This document shows, in pieces, positions 18,953 to 27,529 of a stretch of DNA of 64,000 nt. Every line of letters begins with the position of its first letter. Position 1 is the first letter of the stretch. The DNA is taken from positions 3,906,001-3,970,000 of the forward strand of contig NZ_OZ239981.1 in the NCBI RefSeq assembly GCF_965196975.1, given 5' to 3'. The notes beneath the pieces were generated by a model, which saw only the letters and a list, made by a program, of their open reading frames with translations, did not search any database and was not told where the DNA came from. Origin of the DNA: Endozoicomonas sp965196975 (GTDB lineage Bacteria > Pseudomonadota > Gammaproteobacteria > Pseudomonadales > Endozoicomonadaceae). The translations under genes were made by a program, and so were the position numbers.

Positions 18953-20842
18953 ATGGAAGTTCCTGGTCCTGTGCCTGATGTAGCTAACTCCTTACAGCAT
19001 CGCCGATTGGCAGATATGTTTGAAAGAGGATGGCTACGAGGACCAGGGTTTCCAGCTTTTCCACGTGCTGCTGGTGAACAAGCAGCAGCCAGAATACTTG
19101 GCCTTGATAATCCTCCTGCGGCTGTGGAACCCGCTGCCGTTGAACCTGCAGCTATTGAACCTGCAGCTATTGAACCTGCAGCTATTGAGCCTGCAGCTGT
19201 TGAACCTGCTGCCGTTGAGCCTGCAGCTGTTGAACCTGCAGCTGTTGAACCTGCAGCTGTTGAACCTGCTGCCGTTGAGCCTGCTGCCGTTGAACCTGCA
19301 GCTGTTGAACCTGCTGCCGTTGAACCTGCAGCTGTTGAACCTGCTGCCGTTGAACCTGCAGCTGTTGAACCTGCAGCTGTTGAACCTGCAGCTGTTGAAC
19401 CTGCAGCTGTTGAACCTGCAGCTGTTGAACCTGCAGCTGTTGAACCTGCAGCTGTTGAACCGGCAGCCGTTGAACCTGCAGCCGTTGAACCTGCAGCCGT
19501 TGAACCTGCGGCTGTTGAACCTGCAGTTGAACCTGCAGCCGTTGAACCTGCAGCTGTTGAACCTCCAGCCGTTGAACCTGCAGCCGTTGAACCTGCAGCT
19601 GTTGAACCTGCTGCCGTTGAACCTGCGGCTGTTGAACCTGCGGCTGTTGAACCTGCTGCCGTTGAACCTGCTGCCGTTGAGCCTGCAGCCGTTGAACCTG
19701 CAGCTGTTGAACCTGCAGCTGTTGAACCTGCAGTTGTTGAACCTGCAGCTGTTGAACCTGCAGCTTTAGAGCCTGCTGCTGTTGAACCCGTAGCAATTGA
19801 ACCTGCAGCTGTTGAACCTGCAGCCGTTGAACCTGCAGCCGTTGAACCTGCAGCTTTAGAGCCTGCGGCTGTTGAACCTGCTGCTGTTGAACCCGTAGCA
19901 ATTGAACCTGCAGCTGTTGAACCAGCAGCTGTAGAGCCTGCTGCTGTTGAACCCATAGCAATTGAACCTGCAGCTGTTGAACCGCTTGCCGTCGTTGAAC
20001 TGGCAGCTGATATGGCAGTAGCAGGAGAAGGGACTGAAGTCGGAGGTGCTGTATTAGGTGGTGCTGCAGTGGCTGGGGTTGGGGTTGGGGTTGGTGTTGG
20101 CCTGGGTGTTGCTAGTGCCTCTTCAGGAAACTCGACTGGAGATACACTTGAACGAGTACCAACAGGCAATCAAAAAATAGGCGTCCCTTTGACTCCTGGT
20201 ATATTTACCACAACGTCAAGTGATGATTTAGAGATAGAGCACACACACTCTCCAAATTCCGGAAAATCTGTATCACCACCATCATCGGCTTATCAAACAA
20301 CTGCCTCAGATATTATTGCAGAAAAGCATACAACGTTTACTCAAAAACCAGTGACAGATCCATTACCAACAGCTGGCATAATTCTTCAAAAAACTGCTTC
20401 GAGCACTGATCCGAAGATATTCATTACACCAACCATCGCTCAAACAGATTCTCCCTCTACAGATTTAACGAAGGAAAAAGCAAGAGAGATAATACAAAGA
20501 CTGTTAGACCTACGTGGTGGCCTACAAACATTGACTCTTAAAATAATCACTGAATTAGGAAAACAATTTCATCTTGCACTTAAAAACAGCAAAACTTCTC
20601 AGACAGGAGTTACAGCCATTCCCCCAAATACATCAACAAAGTCATTAACTAAAAAGCCTGGTTCTCCATCGCTAACCAGACATGGCATCGTATTTCCTGA
20701 TGCAAACAGAGAAGAAGCCATTGAAATTATTAAAAAACTAAAAACAATACGTGGTGATATGCAGAAAATCTCACGATACGTAATTCTTCAGCTTGAAGAT
20801 CGTTTTGATATTGAACCAAAGCATCATTTCAACAAGAAATAA
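18953..20842 (+). CDS. VEPAA-repeat protein, probably truncated at the 5' end
   Basis: A 629-residue protein from the ATG at 18953. Residues ~1-55 are a short unique region; residues ~56-344 are 58 copies of a five-residue unit (V/I)EPAA; next comes a Gly/Val/Ala-rich segment (GGAVLGGAAVAGVGVGVGVG) that could cross or associate with a membrane; then a Ser/Thr/Pro-rich linker. The end has two related ~35-residue motifs, KEKAREIIQRLLDLRGGLQ and REEAIEIIKKLKTIRGDMQ (20474 and 20707). The frame stays open upstream of 18953 into the end of the IS481-like remnant (YTLPDVLDGALPNLP), so the native N-terminus is probably lost. A long extended Pro-Glu spacer is typical of surface or secreted proteins; function unknown. 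Confidence 0.7.
   Translation: MEVPGPVPDVANSLQHRRLADMFERGWLRGPGFPAFPRAAGEQAAARILGLDNPPAAVEPAAVEPAAIEPAAIEPAAIEPAAVEPAAVEPAAVEPAAVEPAAVEPAAVEPAAVEPAAVEPAAVEPAAVEPAAVEPAAVEPAAVEPAAVEPAAVEPAAVEPAAVEPAAVEPAAVEPAAVEPAAVEPAAVEPAVEPAAVEPAAVEPPAVEPAAVEPAAVEPAAVEPAAVEPAAVEPAAVEPAAVEPAAVEPAAVEPAAVEPAVVEPAAVEPAALEPAAVEPVAIEPAAVEPAAVEPAAVEPAALEPAAVEPAAVEPVAIEPAAVEPAAVEPAAVEPIAIEPAAVEPLAVVELAADMAVAGEGTEVGGAVLGGAAVAGVGVGVGVGLGVASASSGNSTGDTLERVPTGNQKIGVPLTPGIFTTTSSDDLEIEHTHSPNSGKSVSPPSSAYQTTASDIIAEKHTTFTQKPVTDPLPTAGIILQKTASSTDPKIFITPTIAQTDSPSTDLTKEKAREIIQRLLDLRGGLQTLTLKIITELGKQFHLALKNSKTSQTGVTAIPPNTSTKSLTKKPGSPSLTRHGIVFPDANREEAIEIIKKLKTIRGDMQKISRYVILQLEDRFDIEPKHHFNKK
19118..19984 (+). repeat. 15-bp tandem repeat, 58 units
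   Basis: The 15-bp unit (consensus GCAGCTGTTGAACCT) is repeated 58 times, one unit being 12 bp long (near 19525, PAVEP). Third-base changes (GCT/GCC, GCA/GCG) are mixed along the array. All indels are multiples of three. Because the unit contains no stop in several frames, long artificial frames run through it on both strands. Confidence 0.95.
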
Positions 20843-20976
20843 TATTATTTGATTTCTAAAGATAGGAAAAAAACCATCAACGATAGACTGAACAAGAAAT
20901 ATTTAGACAACTTATCAAACCCTGAAAGACAGCAGGTGTTTTTTTCAAAATATGACATATTAATAAGGTATCTTCT

Positions 20977-22398
20977 ATGGATGCTCTACCCTCTTCACCC
21001 ACAGCGTATTATACATTTGGAACACCATTAGAAATAGATAATCTGGAAGAAGTTGACATCAGCAGCTCACAAATGGAAGAAAATAACACTGATGATGTTC
21101 GCTTTAAACTCTCAAGACATACTATAACAATTCCAGATCAAAGTAATTTTGATCATTTTTTAATTTCTGAAAGAGCAGATATCGACAGTTATTCTTATAA
21201 TGGAGAATTTCATGATGATTGCGAACCACTAGTTGGAATTCCTACAGAAAGGGATCAAACTATTACGAAGAAAATCACTTCTTTTTTTGCCAATGAAGAC
21301 TTTGAAACATTAACAACTGGAAAAGCGATTGAAAAACTACTAGATCAAAATACAAAATCATCTCAACCTGAAATACATTCCAAAACAACAGCAGGCTTTT
21401 ATTTGTGTGAAAACTGGAAAAAGATACCAAAGTGCCCAGATCCTAAAATACAATATATGACAGAAATATATACTGATGTTCGATGCTTGAAATACTTCAA
21501 AACCAGTGCAACTTTACCTGCCAAATACGATTCCGCTCCAGCCTACTGTAACTTAACACTACCAACCGACAGTGAGTGCAACGATATTTTCAAGTTCAGA
21601 AATGATTCGTTTGTTGATCGACTTCCTGATTATGTTAAAACAGCCTTTTGCAGTGAACTTGAAACAGTTGAATTAGCCAAGCTAGCCAAAGGCGAAAAAA
21701 GCTTTTATGACTCTGTTGAACCTAAAACACTGGCGAATAATCATTATCTCCTGGCCTTTAGTATTAGTATGAGTGCTCTCTCTCTGTTAGCAACCTGCAA
21801 AGAAGAGCTTCCAACGATATTTCGAAGTCATCATAAAAATAAAGTAGTGCCTATGATAAAGATTATTGCTCAAAGTGCTTTACTGCTTGCGCCTATTGTT
21901 TCAATGGCCATGATGCCAGTTGAATCATCAACATCAGCAGCTTCAGTAGTAACAGGCATTCTAGGGGCATCTGGAAGTGGTCTGAATGCGGCAGCTACTG
22001 TGAGTGATTTATGCTATGCCTTGAAACGGTATAAAGAAACCGAATTTAATGAGGCAGATACTCAGCATAATCATGGTCTCACCGAAATCGTAAGAAATGT
22101 TGTGAAACTCACAACCAGTAGTACCCAGTGTGCATTACAACTTACAGATCTTGCAGGACATTTACCTGTCCACACCAGAGCCTCATTGTATATCGCCTGT
22201 TTTACCGTCAATACACTCCAGTTATCAGCAAAAGCTGTAATGCTGTGCAGTCGAAGAGTCACCCCTTGCTTACAAAGTTGTATAAACAGTATAAACACCT
22301 GTATTCCTGATACCCGACTTCTTCGGACGCCCACCATCAATCAACTGCCAGGAATTCCAAGTGTTTTTCATAGAGTTAGTAACCCACACTTTGTATGA
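20977..22398 (+). CDS. multi-pass membrane protein of unknown function
   Basis: A 473-residue protein with a long, acidic, probably cytoplasmic or secreted N-terminal half (1-255) and at least four hydrophobic segments in the C-terminal half, around HYLLAFSISMSALSLLATC, IIAQSALLLAPIVSMAMM, VVTGILGASGSGLNAA and LYIACFTVNTLQLSA. It is cysteine-rich near residues 140-230. AAGG lies about 9 bp before the ATG. It follows the VEPAA-repeat gene by 134 bp on the same strand and may be co-transcribed. No family recognised; similar architecture occurs among effector-like proteins of host-associated bacteria. Confidence 0.75.
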   Translation: MDALPSSPTAYYTFGTPLEIDNLEEVDISSSQMEENNTDDVRFKLSRHTITIPDQSNFDHFLISERADIDSYSYNGEFHDDCEPLVGIPTERDQTITKKITSFFANEDFETLTTGKAIEKLLDQNTKSSQPEIHSKTTAGFYLCENWKKIPKCPDPKIQYMTEIYTDVRCLKYFKTSATLPAKYDSAPAYCNLTLPTDSECNDIFKFRNDSFVDRLPDYVKTAFCSELETVELAKLAKGEKSFYDSVEPKTLANNHYLLAFSISMSALSLLATCKEELPTIFRSHHKNKVVPMIKIIAQSALLLAPIVSMAMMPVESSTSAASVVTGILGASGSGLNAAATVSDLCYALKRYKETEFNEADTQHNHGLTEIVRNVVKLTTSSTQCALQLTDLAGHLPVHTRASLYIACFTVNTLQLSAKAVMLCSRRVTPCLQSCINSINTCIPDTRLLRTPTINQLPGIPSVFHRVSNPHFV

Positions 22399-22422
22399 AG
22401 TAGCTATAGTTCTGTAAAAACT

Positions 22423-22452
22423 GAATACCCACCTACTTCGTAGAGGGTATTC
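22423..22452. terminator. hairpin terminator between convergent genes
   Basis: An outer 8-bp stem GAATACCC / GGGTATTC encloses an inner CTAC / GTAG stem with a TTC loop. It lies between the stops of the membrane-protein gene and parE and can serve both directions, though T-runs are weak. Confidence 0.55.
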
Positions 22453-22502
22453 TAAAAGCCAGCTAGTGGTTGTTTAAATAAATCTTTTGTTAAAAACCAG
22501 AA

Positions 22503-24395
22503 TTAAGCAATTTCAACCAGATTGCCTCTGGACTCCAACCAGGACTTACGGTCTGAGCTGCGTTTTTTAGCCAGCAGCATGTCCATCCGCTGGGTAGTCT
22601 CTTCCTCATCGTCCAGAGTCAGCTGAACCAAACGACGAGTGTCTGCAGACATCGTCGTTTCACGCAACTGCAGAGGGTTCATCTCGCCCAGTCCCTTAAA
22701 GCGCTGAACATTGATCTTGCCTTTCTTTTTCTCGGCACGGATGCGTTCAAGAATGCCTTCTTTTTCCGCTTCATCCAGGGCGTAATAGACCTCTTTGGCC
22801 ACATCAATGCGGTAGAGTGGAGGCATGGCAACATAGATATGGCCACGTTCCACCAGCGGGCGGAAGTGCTGAACGAACAGCGCGCAGAGCAGCGTTGCGA
22901 TGTGCAGTCCATCGGAGTCCGCATCGGCCAGAATGCAGATTTTGCCGTAGCGCAGACCATCAAGATTGTCCGATGCCGGATCAACTCCAAGAGCTACCGA
23001 GATATCGTGTATTTCCTGGGAGGCCAGGACTTCAGAGGAGTCCACTTCCCAGCTGTTCAGGATTTTACCGCGCAACGGCATGATGGCCTGATACTCACGG
23101 TCACGAGCCTGCTTGGCAGAACCACCCGCCGAGTCCCCTTCCACCAGGAACAGTTCGGTCATGCTCAGGTCCTGGCTGGCACAATCCGCCAGTTTTCCTG
23201 GCAACGCTGGCCCCTGGGTCACTTTTTTACGGGCGACCTTTTTGGCTTTGCGCATCCGCTTCTGGGCATTGCTGATGCAGAGTTCTGCCAGCAGTTCACC
23301 TTCAGCGGTATGCTGGTTCAACCAGAGACTAAAGGCATCTTTTGCGACACCAGAAACAAAAGCAGCACACTCTCTGGAAGAGAGCCGCTCTTTGGTCTGA
23401 CCGGAGAACTGAGGATCTGCCAGCTTGGCAGACAGCACATAGGAACAGTTTTCCCATAGGTCATCCCCCCCTAGCTTAACGCCACGAGGCAGGAGATTCC
23501 GGAACTCACAGAACTCCCGTATCGCTTCCAGCAAACCGGTTCTCAACCCATTAACATGGGTACCACCCAGCGGGGTTGGAATCAGGTTGACATAGCTTTC
23601 CGTCAACAGTTCACCACCCTCGGGCAACCACTGGACGGCCCAGTCGACGGCTTCACTTTCCCCTTTCAGGGAACCGGTAAAGGGTTCAGAGGGCAGAACG
23701 GCAAAGCCTCTGGTCGCACTTTTGAGATAGTCATTCAGGCCATCTTCGTAGTACCACTCGGTGACGTCTTCGGAAATCCTGTCATCAAATTCAACCCGAA
23801 GGCCAGGACAAAGTACTGCCTTGGCACGGAGAATGTGCATTAACCGTGGTACGGAAAATCGTGGGGAGTCGAAGTAGCTGGCATCGGGCCAGAAGTGAAC
23901 CGTTGTTCCCGTATTGCGACGCCCGCAGGTGCCAGTTTCATGGAGGTCTTCATCCTTGTAGCCATCTTTAAAGCTGATGGATGACACCACGCCACCACGA
24001 CGAACGGTCACTTCCAGGCGGCTGGAGAGCGCGTTTACCACAGACACACCAACCCCATGCAAACCACCAGAGAACTGGTAGTTCTTGTTGGAGAATTTAC
24101 CACCCGCGTGCAGGCGCGTCAGGATAAGCTCAATACCAGAGATGCCATGTTCTGGATGGATATCGGTCGGCATACCACGGCCATCATCCACTACTTCCAG
24201 GGACTGGTCTTTGTGCAGGGTGACCTTTATGTGGGAAGCAAAACCTGCCAGAGCTTCATCCACACTGTTGTCGATGATTTCCTGGGCAAGATGATTTGGC
24301 CGGGTAGTGTCGGTATACATTCCGGGGCGTTTGCGCACCGGGTCAAGGCCACTGAGTACTTCAATCGCCTCGGCATTGTAGTCGTTCTTTACCAT
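22503..24395 (-). CDS. parE: DNA topoisomerase IV subunit B
   Basis: ParE is the ATPase subunit of topoisomerase IV, which with ParC decatenates daughter chromosomes. The 630 residues contain the GHKL ATPase motifs (EIIDNSVDEALAG, DDGRGMP, GLHGVGVSVVNALS), the transducer domain, and the TOPRIM signatures LVEGDSAGGSAKQARDR and DADSDGLHI, ending in the FKGLGEMN tail. Length and the PVRKRPGMYTDTTRPNHL start match ParE rather than GyrB (~800 residues). It is the last gene after LOG and yqiA, as in other gammaproteobacteria. Confidence 0.97.
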   Translation of the reverse strand: MVKNDYNAEAIEVLSGLDPVRKRPGMYTDTTRPNHLAQEIIDNSVDEALAGFASHIKVTLHKDQSLEVVDDGRGMPTDIHPEHGISGIELILTRLHAGGKFSNKNYQFSGGLHGVGVSVVNALSSRLEVTVRRGGVVSSISFKDGYKDEDLHETGTCGRRNTGTTVHFWPDASYFDSPRFSVPRLMHILRAKAVLCPGLRVEFDDRISEDVTEWYYEDGLNDYLKSATRGFAVLPSEPFTGSLKGESEAVDWAVQWLPEGGELLTESYVNLIPTPLGGTHVNGLRTGLLEAIREFCEFRNLLPRGVKLGGDDLWENCSYVLSAKLADPQFSGQTKERLSSRECAAFVSGVAKDAFSLWLNQHTAEGELLAELCISNAQKRMRKAKKVARKKVTQGPALPGKLADCASQDLSMTELFLVEGDSAGGSAKQARDREYQAIMPLRGKILNSWEVDSSEVLASQEIHDISVALGVDPASDNLDGLRYGKICILADADSDGLHIATLLCALFVQHFRPLVERGHIYVAMPPLYRIDVAKEVYYALDEAEKEGILERIRAEKKKGKINVQRFKGLGEMNPLQLRETTMSADTRRLVQLTLDDEEETTQRMDMLLAKKRSSDRKSWLESRGNLVEIA

Positions 24396-24526
24396 GAGTC
24401 CTTGCTGACTGATCGCATAATGACGGAAGTGTAACGAATGGACGGTGACTTGTTCAAACGAATGTCAGAAAATCCTGTGCTGGAAACCTACCGGACTTCA
24501 CGCTGGCCTACTGCGACAAAGTCTGG

Positions 24527-25135
24527 TTAAGTCCGACAGGCTCCTAGAAAGTCAAAGACTTCTGGCAGCATTTTCTCAAAATGATCAAAGGCGTGACTGC
24601 CTCCTGGCTGAATGATCGATTTGCATTGCTGATATTTTTCCACCGCCATGCGGTAGTCCAGCGTTTCATCTCCCGTCTGTACCATGAGCAGCGTGTTTTC
24701 CGGTGATGCTGGCGGGTCTACTTCCAGAAGGAGCAACTGCTCAACATACTCTTCGGTCATTACCCAGTCAGCACCGGTGTGAAAGTTTTTCTGGGGGCCA
24801 AGAAACTCTTCGAATCGTTCATGGGGAACAACGGCTGGATTAATCAGCACCAGTCTGGCCTTTTGGCTGTGTCCATTATCCAGTAACCAGCTTTGCAGCC
24901 AGGTACCCAGGAAGCCACCAAGAGAGCTGCCAATGATGTAGATATCCCGCAGGTTCAGTGACTTTTTGAGGTGACTCTGTAAACACTGCACGATATCCGA
25001 CGGGAAAACCGGCAGGTCGGGTATCCATAACTCAAGATCCAACTGGTTGTCTTGCACATACTCTGTCGTTTGAATAGCCTTTCTGGACTGGGATGAACTG
25101 TTCAGGCCATGCAGATAGACCAGCAGTGGCTTCAT
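24527..25135 (-). CDS. yqiA: YqiA-type alpha/beta-hydrolase esterase
   Basis: A 202-residue cytoplasmic esterase of the YqiA/YcfP family. Visible features: YLHGLNSSSQS at the N-terminus (oxyanion region), nucleophile GSSLGG near residue 70, acid around the GDETLDY motif and H in GGSHAFDHFE near the C-terminus. yqiA commonly precedes parE, as here. It overlaps the upstream LOG gene by 4 bp (ATGA). The natural substrate is not known; E. coli YqiA hydrolyses short acyl esters. Confidence 0.92.
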   Translation of the reverse strand: MKPLLVYLHGLNSSSQSRKAIQTTEYVQDNQLDLELWIPDLPVFPSDIVQCLQSHLKKSLNLRDIYIIGSSLGGFLGTWLQSWLLDNGHSQKARLVLINPAVVPHERFEEFLGPQKNFHTGADWVMTEEYVEQLLLLEVDPPASPENTLLMVQTGDETLDYRMAVEKYQQCKSIIQPGGSHAFDHFEKMLPEVFDFLGACRT

Positions 25136-25677
25136 ATTCTTGCCCCCATCATTCTATTCACCAGTTCTGCCGGAGAGTCATCAATCACCAACTGGTCATA
25201 CCAGTACTGGGTAATAAAGCCTTCATCCACGGCATTCTCCAACCAGGCCACTAAATGATCATAATAGCCAGCCGTATTCAAAATGGCACAGGGTTTACCG
25301 TGGTAGCCCACCTGCTTATGAGCAATCTCCTGAAACAGTTCATCCATGCTACCAGCACCACCAGACAGCGTGATAAAGCCATCTGCCAGTTCATTCATCT
25401 TCTGCTTGCGCTCATGCATGTCATTTACATGAATCAATTCACTCAAACCTTCGTGTGCCTGTTCCTGTTCGACGAGAGCATGGGGAATAACACCCACCAC
25501 CCTGCCACCACCAGCAATGGCTCGGTCAGCAATAGCTCCCATCAGTCCAATATTGCCGCCACCATAAACAATGGTGATGCCTTGCTCTAACAAAGAGTCC
25601 ACCAATGCTTCAGCTGCCTGACGATACGCCTCCTTACGACCAGACCGGGCACCACAGAATATTGCGACTGACCTCAT
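25132..25677 (-). CDS. LOG family (TIGR00730) Rossmann-fold protein
   Basis: A 181-residue protein of the LOG family, whose characterised members release cytokinin-type bases from nucleoside 5'-monophosphates; bacterial homologues act as nucleotide phosphoribohydrolases. The N-terminal VAIFCGARSG and VYGGGNIGLMGAIAD motifs are canonical. The signature usually written PGGxGTxxE reads SGGAGSMDE here (residues ~105-113): the Pro is Ser and the Thr is Ser, while the catalytic Glu remains. It heads the LOG-yqiA-parE operon, with stop and start overlapping. Confidence 0.88.
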   Translation of the reverse strand: MRSVAIFCGARSGRKEAYRQAAEALVDSLLEQGITIVYGGGNIGLMGAIADRAIAGGGRVVGVIPHALVEQEQAHEGLSELIHVNDMHERKQKMNELADGFITLSGGAGSMDELFQEIAHKQVGYHGKPCAILNTAGYYDHLVAWLENAVDEGFITQYWYDQLVIDDSPAELVNRMMGARI

Positions 25678-25777
25678 GCTTCCCCCATCACGGTAATTTT
25701 CATCGATCCATCAGATAATACCAGCCACCAGAGCACCTGACATAAAAGATAGCGAATGCCTGACCATTAAATAAAAA

Positions 25778-25801
25778 AAAAGCGGCTCTATCGCCGCTTT
25801 T
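25778..25801 (-). terminator. Rho-independent terminator of focA
   Basis: On the minus strand a stem AAAAGCGGC / GCCGCTTTT with a 6-nt loop is followed by a run of T. It lies about 35 bp after the focA stop. Confidence 0.9.
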
Positions 25802-25834
25802 AACCGTGTTAATGGTTGCTCAGTGAGATACTGA

Positions 25835-26689
25835 TCAGCCTTTTACACGAAGGTACACAAACCACTTGCTCAATCCCACCATCACACCACCACCGATGAT
25901 ATTACCAATGGTTACCGGCAGCAGATTCATAAAGATGTTGGTCAGATTGATCATATCGAAGTCGGCGGCGGTGTAACCAATCGCCTGCCAGAACTCAGGG
26001 CCTGCCAGAGACTTAATCATGTAGCCCATTGGTAGCAGGTACATATTGGCTACGGAGTGCTCAAAACCAGCGACAACAAACGCTGCTACCGGCAGAATAC
26101 AGGCCATCATTTTACCAGCAGCCGTGCGTGCACTCAGGGTCATCCAGTAGCACAGACAAACCAGCAGGTTACAGAGGATACCCAGGATCAGGGCCTGGAA
26201 GAATGGATAGCCCAGTTTGGCCTTGGCAATATACATGGAAGAGAGACCAACCTGTCCATTGCCACCTTCCCAGACACCGCCACCAATAATCAACAGGGCA
26301 AAGAGAATAGAACCAATAAAGTTGCCAACGTAAACCAGACTCCAGTTCTTTACGATATTACGGAACTTCAGTTTGCCAGTTGCTTTCCCCATCAGCAGCA
26401 GAGTAATGCTGGTAAACAGTTCTGCACCGCAGAGTACTACGAGCATCAGACCGGTACTGAACACGATACCACCGACCAGCTTGGACATACCGTAAGGCAT
26501 GCCTTGAGCACCGGCCATAACAACGGAATAAAACATTCCGGCAATGGCAACAAAGATACCGGCCATAATCGCCAGGATCACGGTTACTTCAGGATGTTTT
26601 TTTGCTTTGCCTATTGCCGCCTGCTCAGCCAGCTTTGCCATTTCCGCAGGAGGAACTGCACCATAGTTGGGCATATTTTGAACTTGCAT
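25835..26689 (-). CDS. focA: formate/nitrite channel of the FocA type
   Basis: A 284-residue pentameric inner-membrane channel of the formate-nitrite transporter family. FocA hallmarks are present: T93 in CGAELFTSITLLL, the central H211 in AGFEHSVANMY and six hydrophobic segments with the two half-helix breaks. The E-L-F-T-S and F-E-H-S-V-A-N-M-Y contexts are closer to FocA than NirC, so formate is the likely substrate. No pflB neighbour is seen; it is monocistronic with its own terminator. Confidence 0.88.
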   Translation of the reverse strand: MQVQNMPNYGAVPPAEMAKLAEQAAIGKAKKHPEVTVILAIMAGIFVAIAGMFYSVVMAGAQGMPYGMSKLVGGIVFSTGLMLVVLCGAELFTSITLLLMGKATGKLKFRNIVKNWSLVYVGNFIGSILFALLIIGGGVWEGGNGQVGLSSMYIAKAKLGYPFFQALILGILCNLLVCLCYWMTLSARTAAGKMMACILPVAAFVVAGFEHSVANMYLLPMGYMIKSLAGPEFWQAIGYTAADFDMINLTNIFMNLLPVTIGNIIGGGVMVGLSKWFVYLRVKG

Positions 26690-27008
26690 GGGGGTTATCC
26701 ACAGCCAATCGATTTTGGCGCTAAGTCTATCAGTGAGAAGAATCGGGCATCAGAGTGGTAAATTCAGCGGGTATTGCGAAAAATACTTAGTACACGGTCT
26801 GTACACTTCATGAAAATGAATCAGCGAACAAAAATAGTGCATTAAAAAATAGATAGAGTTTGCGCAAAAGAACAGTTGATTCTTGTGATAAATACAGAGA
26901 GGATAAAGTAAGTTGTCTTATAAAAAAGCTGTTCAATATCTACTGGCATAAAGCTACCGTTTTCCGGTTCTTCATACCAATGAAGAGAAGGATGGAGGAA
27001 AAGGTGCC
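26690..27008. other. divergent upstream region of focA and the small outer-membrane protein
   Basis: This 319-bp stretch must hold two divergent promoters. TTGATTCTTGTGAT near 26877 matches one half of an FNR site only. GGAGGAAAAGG just before 27009 is the ribosome site of the + strand gene. No gene is seen. Confidence 0.4.
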
Positions 27009-27518
27009 ATGAATGGTCATCTGTTAATCATTGCCTTAGGAGTAACGGTTCTGAGCACTGCTCAGGCAGACGACCATGTAAATATGATGGGCGCTGTTGA
27101 TCTGGTTACTGAACAACGTTCCGAAGTTTCCCAAAGTAAAGACCACTCCTCTACCATTGAGCTAAGCAACCAACCATTGAGCCCAGCGGATAATGCCAAA
27201 GGCCTGCGCATTGATTATCAGCCATTTGATAACAACTTCAGTATGTCTGCAGGCAGCTTCCACCATTCATCCAAAGACTCACAAAGTGCACGTTATAACA
27301 ACAAAACTTACCTTGGCGTAGGCTGGAAAAAAATGGTTGATCAGGCCAGGCTGGGGGTTCGAGTCGACATTGGCGCCGTTTATGAAAATAATGAGGGGAG
27401 CAACCTTGCCTCCCCTACCGTCAATAGTTTGAAGTCCATCTCAAAAAACAATTTCGATGAAACAAATACAGCCCGCTGGCAGCCCGTCATCAATTTTGGT
27501 GTATCCTATCGATTCTAA
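27009..27518 (+). CDS. small outer-membrane beta-barrel-like protein
   Basis: A 169-residue protein with a signal peptide (cleavage near AQA/DD at residue ~20) and strand-like alternation in its second half (YLGVGWKKM, ARLGVRVDIGAVYEN), ending WQPVINFGVSYRF with a C-terminal Phe as in barrels inserted by the Bam complex. An AGGAAAAGG ribosome site precedes the ATG. The region between residues 25 and 75 is hydrophilic and low in structure. The family cannot be named; OmpW- or opacity-like small barrels are the closest idea. It converges on ctpA with only 11 bp between the stops. Confidence 0.65.
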   Translation: MNGHLLIIALGVTVLSTAQADDHVNMMGAVDLVTEQRSEVSQSKDHSSTIELSNQPLSPADNAKGLRIDYQPFDNNFSMSAGSFHHSSKDSQSARYNNKTYLGVGWKKMVDQARLGVRVDIGAVYENNEGSNLASPTVNSLKSISKNNFDETNTARWQPVINFGVSYRF

Positions 27519-27529
27519 GCTTTTTTAAG

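Noticed and set aside
19118..19984. possible CRISPR array
   Set aside because: Units are only 15 bp, directly adjacent, without spacers, and encode VEPAA in frame.
18907..20169. 420-codon minus-strand frame (AGSTA repeats)
   Set aside because: It exists because the 15-bp repeat has no stop in this frame; the flanking unique parts are low-complexity and it has no ribosome site.
26870..26895. FNR site upstream of focA
   Set aside because: Only one half (TTGAT) matches; the partner half reads GTGAT rather than ATCAA.
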